The position numbers and the translations under genes are program-made. The notes below the pieces were generated by a model that was given only the letters and a program-made list of their open reading frames with translations, searched no databases and was not told the DNA's origin. A stretch of DNA of 38,754 nt from an uncultured Collinsella sp. (GTDB taxonomy: Bacteria; Actinomycetota; Coriobacteriia; Coriobacteriales; Coriobacteriaceae): the NCBI GenBank assembly GCA_900542085.1, contig UQMK01000020.1:1-38754 (forward strand), read 5' to 3'. Below are positions 22,390-30,607 of this stretch, one piece after another (within the stretch, counting starts at the first letter, position 1; every line of letters begins with the position of its first letter).

Positions 22390-25137
22390 GTGGCAGACGA
22401 TATCAACAACAACGAGGGTATGGACGAGGCCGGCGACGCCGGCATGCCCGATGATCTGAAGCGCCTGCTCGCCCGCGCTGAGCAGGGCGAGGACGGCGAT
22501 CCGGATTCCTATAACCCCGACGCCGAGGATGAAGAGGATGAGGGTGACGACGCCGAGCTCGAGGAGAGCTTCGGTGCGGTCGATCGTGGCGCCTCGGCCG
22601 GCGAGGATATCAACGGCGGTCAGCTCCAGATTTCGGAGTTCGGCCGCGAGATGAAGCAGTCGTTCATCGAGTACTCGATGTCGGTCATCACGGCGCGCGC
22701 CCTGCCGGACGTGCGCGACGGCCTAAAGCCGGTGCACCGCCGCATCCTGTATGCCATGAACGAGAGCGGCATCTACCCCAACCGCCCGCATAAGAAGTCG
22801 GCCTGGACGGTCGGCGAAGTTATCGGCAAGTACCATCCGCACGGTGACTCCGCGGTCTACGAGGCCATGGTTCGTCTGGCGCAGTGGTTCTCCATGCGCA
22901 CACCGCTCATCGATGGCCACGGCAACTTCGGCAACATCGATGGCGACGGCGCGGCGGCTATGCGTTATACCGAGAGCCGCCTGGCAAAGCCCGCCATGGA
23001 GCTGCTGCGCGACCTGCAAAAGGATACCGTCGACTGGCAGCCCAACTACGACGAGTCGCTCGCCGAGCCCGTGGCGCTGCCCGCGCGCTTTCCCAACCTG
23101 CTGGTCAACGGCAGCCAGGGCATCGCCGTCGGCATGGCCACCAATATCGCCCCGCACAACCTCACCGAGGCGATCGAGGCCACCTGCTACCTGATCGACA
23201 ATCCCGACGCCACCGTCGACGAGCTTATGCAGATCATGCCCGGTCCGGACTTCCCCACCGGCGCCATCATCATGGGCAGCGCCGGCATTAGGCAGAGCTA
23301 CGAGACCGGTCGCGGCTCCATTACCGTGCGTGCCAAGGCCCACGTGGAATCCACCAAGACCGGTCGCAGCCGCCTGGTCTTTACCGAGATTCCCTACATG
23401 GTCAACAAGGGCACCTTGCAGGAGAAGATCGCCCAGCTCGTAAACGACAAGCGCATCGAGGGCATCTCGGACATGCGCGACGAGTCCAACCAAAAGGGCA
23501 TCCGTCTGGTCATCGAGCTCAAGAAGGGCGTCATTCCGCAGGTCGTGCTCAACAACCTGTATAAGTACACATCGCTGCAGACGACCTTTGGCGCCAACAA
23601 CCTGGCACTCGTCAACGGCGTTCCCAAATGCCTGAGCTTGCGCGAGATGCTGCAGCACTACATCGACCACCAGGTCGACGTCGTCACCCGCCGCACTCGC
23701 TTTGACCTTAAGAAGGCCCAGGCGCGTGCCCATATCCTCGAGGGCTACTTGATGGCTCTCGACCATATCGACGAGGTCATCAGCATTATCCGTTCCTCGC
23801 AGACCGACTCCGAGGCAAGCGGCCGCCTGATCGAGCGCTTTGGCTTTACGCCCGAGCAGACCACGGCCATCCTCGAGATGAAGCTGCGCCGCCTGACTGG
23901 CCTGGAGCGCGACAAGATCCAGGAAGAGCTGGACGGTCTGCGCCGCGCCATCGCTTACTATGAGGACTTGCTGGCACATGAGGAGAAGATCCTGGGCGTC
24001 ATCAAGGAGGAGATGCGCGAGATTTCGAAAAAGTTCGGCGACAAACGCCGCACCGAGATCAGCCATGTCGAAAAGGATCTGGATGTCGAGGACCTCATCG
24101 CCGACGAGGACATGGTCGTGACCATCACCCACACCGGCTACGTGAAGCGCATCCCGGTGGCTGCCTACCGCGCTCAGAAGCGCGGCGGCAAGGGCGTGTC
24201 GGGCGTCAACCTTAAAGAGGACGACGTCATCGACGAGATGTTTATCGCATCCACGCACGAGTACGTGCTGTTCTTCTCGAGCAAGGGCAAGGTCTACCGC
24301 CTGAAGGTGCACGAGCTGCCGGTGGGTACGCGCCAGGCGCGCGGCACCGCGATCGTCAACCTGCTGCCCTTTGAGGAAGGCGAGAAGATCGCGAGCGTCA
24401 TCAGCTGCCGCGAGTTCCCCGCCGACGAGTACCTGATGTTTGCCACCAAGAGCGGCATGGTCAAGAAGACCGTGATGAGCGCTTACGACCGCAGCCGCCG
24501 TGATGGCCTGATCGCCATCAACCTGAGGGACGACGACGCGCTGCTCGCCGTGCGCCGTGTGCGCGAGGGCGACAAGATCATCCTGGCCACCACTGCGGGC
24601 AAGGCGATCATGTTCCCCGAGGACCAGGTTCGCGCCACGGGACGCGACACCAGCGGCGTTCGCGGTATTAGCATGAAGGACGGCGTGAGCGTTTTGGGTA
24701 TGGAGGTTACCAACGGCAACGGCGACCTGTTTGTCATCACCGAGCGCGGCTACGGCAAGCGCACGCCGGTCGCGGACTATCCGGAGCAGAACCGCGGCGG
24801 TCAGGGCGTCTACACCATCCAGATGACCGAGCGTAAGGGAAACCTCGCGGCCATGAAGACGGTGGGTCCGCAGCACGAGCTGTTCATCGTGACAGAAGGC
24901 GCGACGGTCATTCGCGTCAAGACCGATGAGATTAGCCAGACCGGCCGAGCCACCCAGGGCGTCAAGATGATGGCCGTCGACGACAACGACCGCGTATGTG
25001 CTGTCGCCCGCATGACGGCAGCTAAGGAAAAGCCCGAAGGCGAAGGCGCCGAGGCCGAGGCAACGGTCGATGCCGAAAATACCCCAGTCGACCTAGGCGA
25101 CGGCAACGACATGCCAGAGGATCTCCTAGACGAGTAA
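22390..25137 (+). CDS. gyrA: DNA gyrase subunit A
   Basis: The 915-residue DNA-cleaving subunit of gyrase. The catalytic tyrosine is Y193 (AAAMRYTESR). The quinolone region HPHGDSAVYE has Ser154 and Glu158 at the E. coli 83 and 87 positions, a wild-type Gram-positive pattern. The GyrA box QKRGGKG starts near residue 596, so this is gyrA and not parC. The first 75 residues are an acidic Asp/Glu-rich extension absent from E. coli GyrA, which gives the +71 offset; the C-terminus is also acidic. The start is a GTG with GGAGG 4 bases upstream. A terminator hairpin follows 41 bases after the stop. Confidence 0.97.
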   Translation: MADDINNNEGMDEAGDAGMPDDLKRLLARAEQGEDGDPDSYNPDAEDEEDEGDDAELEESFGAVDRGASAGEDINGGQLQISEFGREMKQSFIEYSMSVITARALPDVRDGLKPVHRRILYAMNESGIYPNRPHKKSAWTVGEVIGKYHPHGDSAVYEAMVRLAQWFSMRTPLIDGHGNFGNIDGDGAAAMRYTESRLAKPAMELLRDLQKDTVDWQPNYDESLAEPVALPARFPNLLVNGSQGIAVGMATNIAPHNLTEAIEATCYLIDNPDATVDELMQIMPGPDFPTGAIIMGSAGIRQSYETGRGSITVRAKAHVESTKTGRSRLVFTEIPYMVNKGTLQEKIAQLVNDKRIEGISDMRDESNQKGIRLVIELKKGVIPQVVLNNLYKYTSLQTTFGANNLALVNGVPKCLSLREMLQHYIDHQVDVVTRRTRFDLKKAQARAHILEGYLMALDHIDEVISIIRSSQTDSEASGRLIERFGFTPEQTTAILEMKLRRLTGLERDKIQEELDGLRRAIAYYEDLLAHEEKILGVIKEEMREISKKFGDKRRTEISHVEKDLDVEDLIADEDMVVTITHTGYVKRIPVAAYRAQKRGGKGVSGVNLKEDDVIDEMFIASTHEYVLFFSSKGKVYRLKVHELPVGTRQARGTAIVNLLPFEEGEKIASVISCREFPADEYLMFATKSGMVKKTVMSAYDRSRRDGLIAINLRDDDALLAVRRVREGDKIILATTAGKAIMFPEDQVRATGRDTSGVRGISMKDGVSVLGMEVTNGNGDLFVITERGYGKRTPVADYPEQNRGGQGVYTIQMTERKGNLAAMKTVGPQHELFIVTEGATVIRVKTDEISQTGRATQGVKMMAVDDNDRVCAVARMTAAKEKPEGEGAEAEATVDAENTPVDLGDGNDMPEDLLDE

Positions 25138-25177
25138 GAGGCCCTAGCTGGTAGAAAATATCAGACCCCATATATCG

Positions 25178-25210
25178 GCGGTCGGCGCACTGCGCGCCGA
25201 CCGCTTTTTT
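25178..25210 (+). terminator. Terminator after gyrA
   Basis: GCGGTCGGCGC (25178-25188), 5-base loop, GCGCCGACCGC (25194-25204), then TTTTTT. A perfect 11-bp stem. Its T-run is also the left end of the next inverted-repeat element. Confidence 0.92.
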
Positions 25211-25390
25211 GAAAACCTCGGGACTCGCGTTCGCCCCGGCCGCACGGCGGCATGTGAAGTCGATCGCGAGTTCCGCACGAGCCAGAGAGCACTTAATGTG
25301 CTCTCTGCGCGAGTCAGGACTGTCCGAGCAGGCGACTTCATATACCGCCGTGCGGCCGGGGCGAACACCCTCCAAAGATTTTCAAAAAAG
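25204..25390. repeat. 187-bp nested inverted-repeat element
   Basis: The ends are CTTTTTTGAAAA (25204-25215) and its exact complement TTTTCAAAAAAG (25379-25390). Inside, 34-base arms 25229-25262 and 25333-25366 pair with two mismatches, both compatible with G-T pairs. The centre has a perfect 10-bp hairpin, CAGAGAGCAC (25283-25292) with GTGCTCTCTG (25298-25307). GACTCGCG (25222-25229) and CGCGAGTC (25308-25315) offer a competing pairing. No credible gene is inside. It may be a miniature inverted-repeat transposable element or a structured RNA. Confidence 0.85.
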
Positions 25391-25393
25391 TTG

Positions 25394-25423
25394 TTGACGC
25401 GCGCGTAACGACTCGTCTAATAT
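25394..25423 (+). promoter_or_regulatory. Promoter of the tRNA cluster
   Basis: TTGACG (25394-25399) and TAATAT (25418-25423) are 18 bases apart; the first tRNA starts 15 bases after the -10. It sits directly beside the inverted-repeat element. Confidence 0.75.
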
Positions 25424-25437
25424 ATCCCTTGCGCGAT

Positions 25438-25514
25438 GGACCTGTAGCTCAGTTGGTTAGAGCGTCCGGCTGATAACCGGGAGGTCACAAGTTCGAATCT
25501 TGTCAGGTCCACCA
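25438..25514 (+). tRNA. tRNA-Ile (GAT), copy 1
   Basis: A 77-base tRNA with encoded CCA. Acceptor GGACCTG pairs with CAGGTCC, the D-arm has AGCTCAGTTGGTTAGAGC, the anticodon loop is CTGATAA (anticodon GAT), and the T-loop is TTCGAAT. Confidence 0.97.
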
Positions 25515-25525
25515 CTTTCTTTCGC

Positions 25526-25570
25526 AATAAACACCCCAGCGAGAGCCGAGTCGCCGCTGGGGTGTTTATT
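25526..25570. terminator. Perfect 16-bp hairpin between tRNA-Ile and tRNA-Ala
   Basis: The arm 25526-25541 pairs exactly with 25555-25570 around a 13-base loop, ending in TTTATT. It looks like a bidirectional terminator, yet no promoter is visible in the 11 bases before tRNA-Ala, so it may be read through or processed. Confidence 0.6.
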
Positions 25571-25581
25571 ACTGTCTCCGT

Positions 25582-25657
25582 GGGGGTTTAGCTCAGCTGG
25601 GAGAGCGCGGGCTTTGCAAGCCTGAGGTCAGGGGTTCGATCCCCCTAACCTCCACCA
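25582..25657 (+). tRNA. tRNA-Ala (TGC)
   Basis: A 76-base tRNA with encoded CCA. Acceptor GGGGGTT pairs with AACCTCC (one G-T), the anticodon loop is TTTGCAA (anticodon TGC), and the T-loop is TTCGATC. Confidence 0.97.
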
Positions 25658-25661
25658 TGAT

Positions 25662-25738
25662 GGACCTGTAGCTCAGTTGGTTAGAGCGTCCGGCTGATAA
25701 CCGGGAGGTCACAAGTTCGAATCTTGTCAGGTCCACCA
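25662..25738 (+). tRNA. tRNA-Ile (GAT), copy 2
   Basis: Identical in sequence to the copy at 25438-25514, including the AT just before the first G and the encoded CCA. It follows tRNA-Ala by 4 bases. Confidence 0.97.
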
Positions 25739-25752
25739 TCAAAACTGTGAAG

Positions 25753-25782
25753 AGCCTCGAGGCATGGCCTCGGGGCTTTTTT
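25753..25782 (+). terminator. Terminator of the tRNA cluster
   Basis: AGCCTCGAGGC (25753-25763), loop ATG, GCCTCGGGGCT (25767-25777), then a run of six T to 25782. Confidence 0.88.
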
Positions 25783-25810
25783 CTTGTGTGTGATAAAACT
25801 CATTTTGGTT

Positions 25811-25840
25811 TTGTGTGCTGTGCGAAAGATTGGGTAGTAT
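25811..25840 (+). promoter_or_regulatory. Candidate promoter for the bifunctional-nuclease gene
   Basis: TTGTGT (25811-25816) and TAGTAT (25835-25840), 18 bases apart, 57 bases before the start codon. Confidence 0.45.
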
Positions 25841-25897
25841 AGCTATTCAATGCGGCGAAGGCGCCGCGTGTTAACCGCTACGTACCGGAGGTGTTCC

Positions 25898-26398
25898 ATG
25901 GTTCGTGTCGACATAGAGACCATCGTCATGGCCGCCGGTCCCGTGCCATCGCTTATCGTACTTCGCGAGCGCTGCAGCAAATCGGACTCCCCTGCGCCGC
26001 TGCGCTCCCTTTCTATCCAAACTGGTTCGTTTGAGGCTGCGGCTATTAGCCGCGGTATCGACAGCGGTCGTGCCGAGCGCCCGATCGCCCATGACCTGCT
26101 GCTCGACACGCTTGATGCCCTGGATGCAAAACTCGAGCGCATCGAGATTGTCCGTGCCGAGCCTCCCGTGTTCTATGCGACGGTCGTTGTTTTGGCCGAC
26201 AGCAACGAGCATAGGATCGATGCGCGTCCGAGCGATGCCATCGCCCTCGCCGTGCGCAGCAATGCTCCCATGTTTGTTGAGGACGACATCATGAACCGCC
26301 TGGGGACCGTCTCTCCGGTTGCCGAGGAAGTCGATGACGAGCAGGAATTTGAGAAGTTCGACGAGTTCGTCCATACGCTCTCGCCCGATGATTTTTAA
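25898..26398 (+). CDS. Bifunctional nuclease (BFN/DUF151) domain protein
   Basis: A 166-residue protein of the BFN family. The strongest match is the C-terminal part of the domain, HRIDARPSDAIALAVRSNAPMFVEDDIM (about residues 107-134), which in the family forms the conserved nuclease-associated core. Some plant and bacterial members show DNase and RNase activity, but many bacterial members are untested. An acidic tail (EEVDDEQEFEKFDEF) follows. GGAGG lies 6 bases before the ATG at 25898; an upstream in-frame ATG (25850) has none. The next gene starts immediately after the stop, indicating an operon. Confidence 0.85.
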   Translation: MVRVDIETIVMAAGPVPSLIVLRERCSKSDSPAPLRSLSIQTGSFEAAAISRGIDSGRAERPIAHDLLLDTLDALDAKLERIEIVRAEPPVFYATVVVLADSNEHRIDARPSDAIALAVRSNAPMFVEDDIMNRLGTVSPVAEEVDDEQEFEKFDEFVHTLSPDDF

Positions 26399-26788
26399 AT
26401 GACGAGTAGCCATGAGACGGAGTGTGCACTGATGGGTCGCGGCGTTTCAGCCGAAGCCGCCGCCATTGCCCGCGAGGCCCAGATGCGCTCGGAGGCATTC
26501 GAGGCCGCGCGCATCGCCTATGTGACGCAGGCCCGTACGCTTCGCGAGCGCCGTGCCTCCTTTATCAAGATGGTTGCCGTCTCCGCACTTGTCGCGGCAA
26601 TCTCCTCGCGCCTTCGTGGTACAGTTGGTGCGCTTGGGTTTTCGATTTCGACGGGCTTGGTCATCTGGGGCGTGGTCGATGCCGTGATGCTGACCAACCA
26701 GATCAAGGTACTCGATAAGCGCGCCGCCGATATGATGCGCGCCCGCGACGCCGCCGCCGAGATCGCTGCCGAGGCACAAGAGATGTAA
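26399..26788 (+). CDS. Small membrane protein, unknown function
   Basis: A 129-residue protein whose ATG follows the BFN stop with no gap, so translation is coupled. Residues 1-55 form a charged Ala/Glu/Arg-rich helix. Hydrophobic segments lie at about 56-68 and 75-98 (VGALGFSISTGLVIWGVVDAVML), and a charged C-terminal helix rich in Ala, Arg and Glu follows. The layout suggests a hairpin of two membrane helices with both ends on the same side. I recognise no family motif. An in-frame ATG at 26432 is an alternative start. Confidence 0.7.
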   Translation: MTSSHETECALMGRGVSAEAAAIAREAQMRSEAFEAARIAYVTQARTLRERRASFIKMVAVSALVAAISSRLRGTVGALGFSISTGLVIWGVVDAVMLTNQIKVLDKRAADMMRARDAAAEIAAEAQEM

Positions 26789-26818
26789 CGACGCCGGACT
26801 CGATGGGAAGGTCTAAAA

Positions 26819-27268
26819 ATGGCACAGGATATGCAGGACGCCGGAAACGTCTCCGCCGAGCTCGACGCCATGGTGTGCGACCTCATCGGGGCATTTTTAG
26901 ACGACCTGGCCGCTGGTGAGAACCCCGGCGTTGTCGTTGCGATCGAAGACGCCGCGTCCAACCGCTATCTGGCGGCACTCGATGAGGACGGCGAGGAGGC
27001 ATGCCTCGAGGCTGCCACCAACTTTATCTCCGAGCACAAGATGGGCCTTAAGGACGAGGGCCTGGGTCGCATCGCCCGTTACGCCATCGGCTACACTGGT
27101 TGTGTCGAAATCGATGGCGGCTACCATGACGCCCTGCTTGTGAGTTTCTTTGAGACGACGCTCGAGAGCGGCTTTTCGGCATACGTACTGTACGAGGGTG
27201 TGGGCGCCGGCGATGGTTTTATGTGGAGCGACCCTGAACCTGCAGGCGAGGAAACCCCTCTTATCTAA
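26819..27268 (+). CDS. Conserved-looking soluble protein, unknown function
   Basis: A 149-residue acidic protein starting at an ATG with GAAGG 7 bases upstream, 30 bases after the preceding membrane protein gene. It is predicted soluble, with no signal peptide or membrane segment. It contains an N-terminal acidic helical region (ELDAMVCDLIGAFLDDLAAG) and a strand-rich middle (YAIGYTGCVEIDGGYHDALLVSFFETTLESGFSAYVLYEG has regular strand-turn alternation). Codon use matches the neighbours, so I take it as a real gene. I do not recognise the family. Confidence 0.7.
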   Translation: MAQDMQDAGNVSAELDAMVCDLIGAFLDDLAAGENPGVVVAIEDAASNRYLAALDEDGEEACLEAATNFISEHKMGLKDEGLGRIARYAIGYTGCVEIDGGYHDALLVSFFETTLESGFSAYVLYEGVGAGDGFMWSDPEPAGEETPLI

Positions 27269-27385
27269 AATCGCTAAAATAAACGAGTTTTCGGTAAAAG
27301 GCTCAAAATTCCCGCCGAGCGTTGTGTTGCTGGGCGGGTCGCATACGCGTGCCGGTTGTATATAGATAGAAGATAGGGGAACTAC

Positions 27386-29224
27386 ATGCGCGTAGACAAT
27401 CTGAGGAACATCGCCATCATCGCTCACGTCGACCACGGCAAGACGACGATGGTCGACAAGCTCCTGCGTGCCACGGACGCCTTCCGTGCCAACCAGCAGG
27501 TCGAGGACCGCGTCCTGGATTCTAACGACCAGGAGCGCGAGCGCGGCATTACGATTCTCGCCAAGAACATCTCTATCGAGTACAAGGACGTTAAGATCAA
27601 CGTCATCGACACCCCGGGCCACGCTGACTTTGGCGGCGAGGTCGAGCGCGTGCTGCGTATGGCCGACGGCGCCCTGCTGCTGGTCGATGCCTTTGAGGGC
27701 CCCATGCCCCAGACCCGCTTCGTGCTGCGTCACGCCATCGACACCGGCCTCAAGATCATGATCGTCATCAACAAGATCGACCGTCCGGGCGCCAACCCTG
27801 AGAAGGCCTACAACGACTGCCTGGACCTTATGGCCGACCTGGGCGCCACCGACGACCAGCTTGAGTTTGCCATGGAACACGTGGTCTACGCCAGCGCCAT
27901 GAATGGCTTTGCCCGCCTTGACCCCAACGACGGCAACATGGACATGTATCCGCTGCTCGATATGATCATCGACGACATGCCCGCGCCCGAGGTTGACGAG
28001 AACGCCCCGCTGGCCATGCAGTGTGTGACCATCGACCACTCCAACTTCGTTGGCCGCATCGGTATCGGTCGCGTGTACTCCGGCACCATTCACCAGGGCG
28101 ATCAGATCCTGGTCGTCAAGAACGACGGCTCCAGCGCTACCGCTACCGTCAAGCAGCTCTTTACTTTCGACTACCTGGGTCGCACCGAGTGCCAGGAAGT
28201 CGGCGCCGGTGATATCGCCGCCGTCGTGGGCATCGACCGCACCGATATCGGCGATGTCTACACCGATCCCGAGAACCCCGTTGAGCTCGAACCCATCGAG
28301 ATCGACCCGCCGACCCTGTCCATCGTCTTTGAGGCTTCGACCTCCCCGCTCGTCGGCCGCGACGGCGACATCGTGGGTGCCCGTCAGCTCAAGGAGCGCC
28401 TGTTCAACGAGGCCGAGAACAACGTGACCATGAAGATCGAGGAGCTCGAGGACAAGAGCGGCGTCGAGGTCTCGGGCCGCGGCATTCTGCACCTGTCCGT
28501 CCTGATGGAGTCCATGCGTCGCGAGGGCTTTGAGTTCCAGGTCGGCCGTCCCCGCGTTCTGTTTAAGAAGGACGAGAACGGCAATAAGATGGAGCCCGTC
28601 GAGCAGGCTGTCGTCGAGTGCCCGGACGAGTATTCGGGCAAGGTCGTTGAGGTCTTTGGCACCTCCGGCGGCATCATGACGAGCATGGATACCTCGGGTA
28701 TCGTGACGCACCTCGAGTTTAAGATCCCGACCCGCGGCATCATGGGTCTTAAGAACCGCATCATGAACGTCACTCACGGCGAGGGCGTGTTCTACCACAC
28801 CTTCCTGGAGTACGGCCCCTATGCCGGCGAGATCGGCAACCGCCAGAACGGCGCCATGATCTCCATGACCACCGAGAAAGCCGTTGCCTACGCTCTGGGC
28901 ACGCTGCAGGAGCGCGGCCAGCTGTTTGTTGAGCCGGGTACCGAGTGCTACGAGGGCATGATCGTGGGCGAGCGCAGCAAGGCCGGCGACATGGTCGTCA
29001 ACATCGCCCGTACCAAGAACCTGGGCAACCAGCGTTCCTCGACCTCCGATATCTCCGTCCAGCTGGTGCCGCCCCGCACCTTCTCGCTGGAGGAGGCGCT
29101 GGAGTACATCGCCGACGACGAGCTGGTGGAGATCACTCCCAAGAACATCCGCCTGCGCAAGCGTCTGCTCAATGCCACCGACCGCAAGAAGGCCGCCGTC
29201 CGCGCCGGTCAGGTCAACAAATAA
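27386..29224 (+). CDS. typA: Translational GTPase TypA/BipA
   Basis: A 612-residue ribosome-associated GTPase of the EF-G/LepA class, involved in ribosome assembly and stress adaptation. The G domain has G1 AHVDHGKTT (about residues 13-21), G2 RERGITI, G3 DTPGHADFGGEVERV and G4 NKIDRPGA. The C-terminal part carries the BipA-specific region ending in the helical segment SLEEALEYIADDELVEITPKNIRLRKR, which separates BipA from EF-G and LepA. AGGGGA lies 6-7 bases before the ATG. It is followed by a strong hairpin terminator. Confidence 0.96.
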   Translation: MRVDNLRNIAIIAHVDHGKTTMVDKLLRATDAFRANQQVEDRVLDSNDQERERGITILAKNISIEYKDVKINVIDTPGHADFGGEVERVLRMADGALLLVDAFEGPMPQTRFVLRHAIDTGLKIMIVINKIDRPGANPEKAYNDCLDLMADLGATDDQLEFAMEHVVYASAMNGFARLDPNDGNMDMYPLLDMIIDDMPAPEVDENAPLAMQCVTIDHSNFVGRIGIGRVYSGTIHQGDQILVVKNDGSSATATVKQLFTFDYLGRTECQEVGAGDIAAVVGIDRTDIGDVYTDPENPVELEPIEIDPPTLSIVFEASTSPLVGRDGDIVGARQLKERLFNEAENNVTMKIEELEDKSGVEVSGRGILHLSVLMESMRREGFEFQVGRPRVLFKKDENGNKMEPVEQAVVECPDEYSGKVVEVFGTSGGIMTSMDTSGIVTHLEFKIPTRGIMGLKNRIMNVTHGEGVFYHTFLEYGPYAGEIGNRQNGAMISMTTEKAVAYALGTLQERGQLFVEPGTECYEGMIVGERSKAGDMVVNIARTKNLGNQRSSTSDISVQLVPPRTFSLEEALEYIADDELVEITPKNIRLRKRLLNATDRKKAAVRAGQVNK

Positions 29225-29251
29225 GCGCTGAGCTTTATAGCGTCTAACAAG

Positions 29252-29285
29252 AAAGGGCGCCGACCATCGCGGTCGGTGCCCTTTT
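29252..29285. terminator. Bidirectional terminator between typA and the bactofilin-like gene
   Basis: AAAGGGCGCCGACC (29252-29265), loop ATCGC, GGTCGGTGCCCTTT (29271-29284), then TTTT. The mirror-image A-run on the left allows it to serve the convergent gene too. Confidence 0.88.
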
Positions 29286-29352
29286 TGGTGTACAGGGATT
29301 GAGCTGGTCTGCACCACCACGAAGGTGCCTGTCCCCTTTGTGGGGTTGACGG

Positions 29353-30498
29353 CTAGGCGGAAGGAAGGCCCGGAGTATTGGCGGCCTGCTGCGGCTTGAG
29401 GCGGGCGTTGCGCCAGATGATCTGGATGACGTAGCCGAGCGTAAAGACGAAGGCTACGCCGCTGACAAAGCTGCCCATAAGGGGGAGTGCCGTGAGTGCG
29501 CCCGCGGCGATACCGCCCACGGCGGCCATGGCGTAGCGGTTCTGGTTGTGTCCGACCATGCGTGCGATCGCGGTGCCCGTAAATGCCGCCGAGACCAGAG
29601 CGATGCCGATCACGGCGCACATGAGGGCTCCGGCGAGCGACAGACCTGCAATCGAGATGATGAGCAACAGGACGGCGGGAACGGCGGCCACCGTGCCCAA
29701 AAGACCGCTCACCCACAGCGGGGTGGGGCGTTGGCGAAGCATACCGGCGGCGCTGGCGGTCGCGCGCGGAAGGACGAGCTCGAGGAGGATTGCGACAAAG
29801 CAGGTAGAAAGCGCCGCGGCGACGATGCCGCCGATGGTGTCGTTAATCGTTGAGGTGTCCTCGTTCTCGGTGCGGTCGATCTTGAGGGCTCCGACCTGAG
29901 CGCCCTCGGCCCGCTCGGGATCCTCGGAGATGTGGGCGTTCACCGTGCCGGTGATGCGGGCATTTTTGCCCAAGACGAGCTTATCGGCCCAGACCTCGAT
30001 ATCGCCATCGACGGTGCCGTCGATGGTTACCGTACTGCCCGCGAGCGCTGCCGACTTGGCGGAGCCACGCAGGGCAACCGTCTCGCCCATCGCGTAAAAA
30101 CAGCTGGCGGTGCTACCGGTGTTGAGCACGACGTGCTGACCGGCTACCGTCACGCTGCCATCGATTGCGGTTTTGGAGATATCGATGGTGCGTGCCGCCA
30201 GGCGAACGGCTCCGCCTACGGTGCAGTCGCGAATCGATAGGCTGTCGCCTGCCGCGATAATATCGCGGCCGATGGAGGCATCGTCCAGGTTAAGGCTTTG
30301 GCCAGCCCAGTACAGGTCGCCCTCGGCGCTAGACGGATTTGAATCAGCTTCGGTTGCGAGTACGTTGCCCGCGGTGTCTGTGCCGGCGAACGACGCCGTG
30401 GGAAGTACGGTCAGCGCAAGCGCAATCAGTACGAATAGGAGGGCGATGCGGGCCTGCGCTTTGTGGCGCTTGGTCGACGGTTCTAGGTTGCAAGGCAT
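29353..30498 (-). CDS. Membrane-bound bactofilin-like (polymer-forming) protein
   Basis: A 381-residue protein. After a basic start, residues about 18-40 form a signal-like hydrophobic segment (ALLFVLIALALTVLPTASFA). Residues about 60-190 are a run of short right-handed beta-helix-type units (DDASIGRDIIAAGDSLSI, GGAVRLAARTIDIS, GSVTVAGQHVVLN, GDIEVWADKLVLG), the style of bactofilin/polymer-forming domains. The C-terminal half has about five hydrophobic helices. Such fusions are known in bacteria, but their role is unclear; surface or cell-shape scaffolding is inferred. GAAGGA lies 6 bases before the ATG at 30498; an upstream in-frame ATG at 30546 lacks one. Confidence 0.75.
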   Translation of the reverse strand: MPCNLEPSTKRHKAQARIALLFVLIALALTVLPTASFAGTDTAGNVLATEADSNPSSAEGDLYWAGQSLNLDDASIGRDIIAAGDSLSIRDCTVGGAVRLAARTIDISKTAIDGSVTVAGQHVVLNTGSTASCFYAMGETVALRGSAKSAALAGSTVTIDGTVDGDIEVWADKLVLGKNARITGTVNAHISEDPERAEGAQVGALKIDRTENEDTSTINDTIGGIVAAALSTCFVAILLELVLPRATASAAGMLRQRPTPLWVSGLLGTVAAVPAVLLLIISIAGLSLAGALMCAVIGIALVSAAFTGTAIARMVGHNQNRYAMAAVGGIAAGALTALPLMGSFVSGVAFVFTLGYVIQIIWRNARLKPQQAANTPGLPSA

Positions 30499-30607
30499 AG
30501 TGAATCCTTCGTTAGATACTCGGCATATATCTAACAGGGTACCCAACGTGCGAGCGCTCTAAAAGAACCTCTCGGTTGCATTTCGAAGGGTCGTGCCGTG
30601 CTATCTA

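Noticed and set aside
25022..25397. Overlapping open frames on both strands over the gyrA end and inverted-repeat element
   Set aside because: They arise from the palindromic arms, which translate similarly on both strands, and they have no supported starts.
25438..25738. Part of an rRNA operon, suggested by the Ile-Ala tRNA pair
   Set aside because: The flanking DNA is gyrA and a BFN-domain gene; no 16S or 23S sequence is present.
26897..29716. Very long open frame on the minus strand opposite typA
   Set aside because: Codon-position bias of GC-rich genes leaves the opposite strand open. It has low-complexity composition, no ribosome binding site and lies opposite a clear typA. The same applies to long frames opposite gyrA (22.7-24.9 kb), gyrB, dnaA, dnaN and purA.
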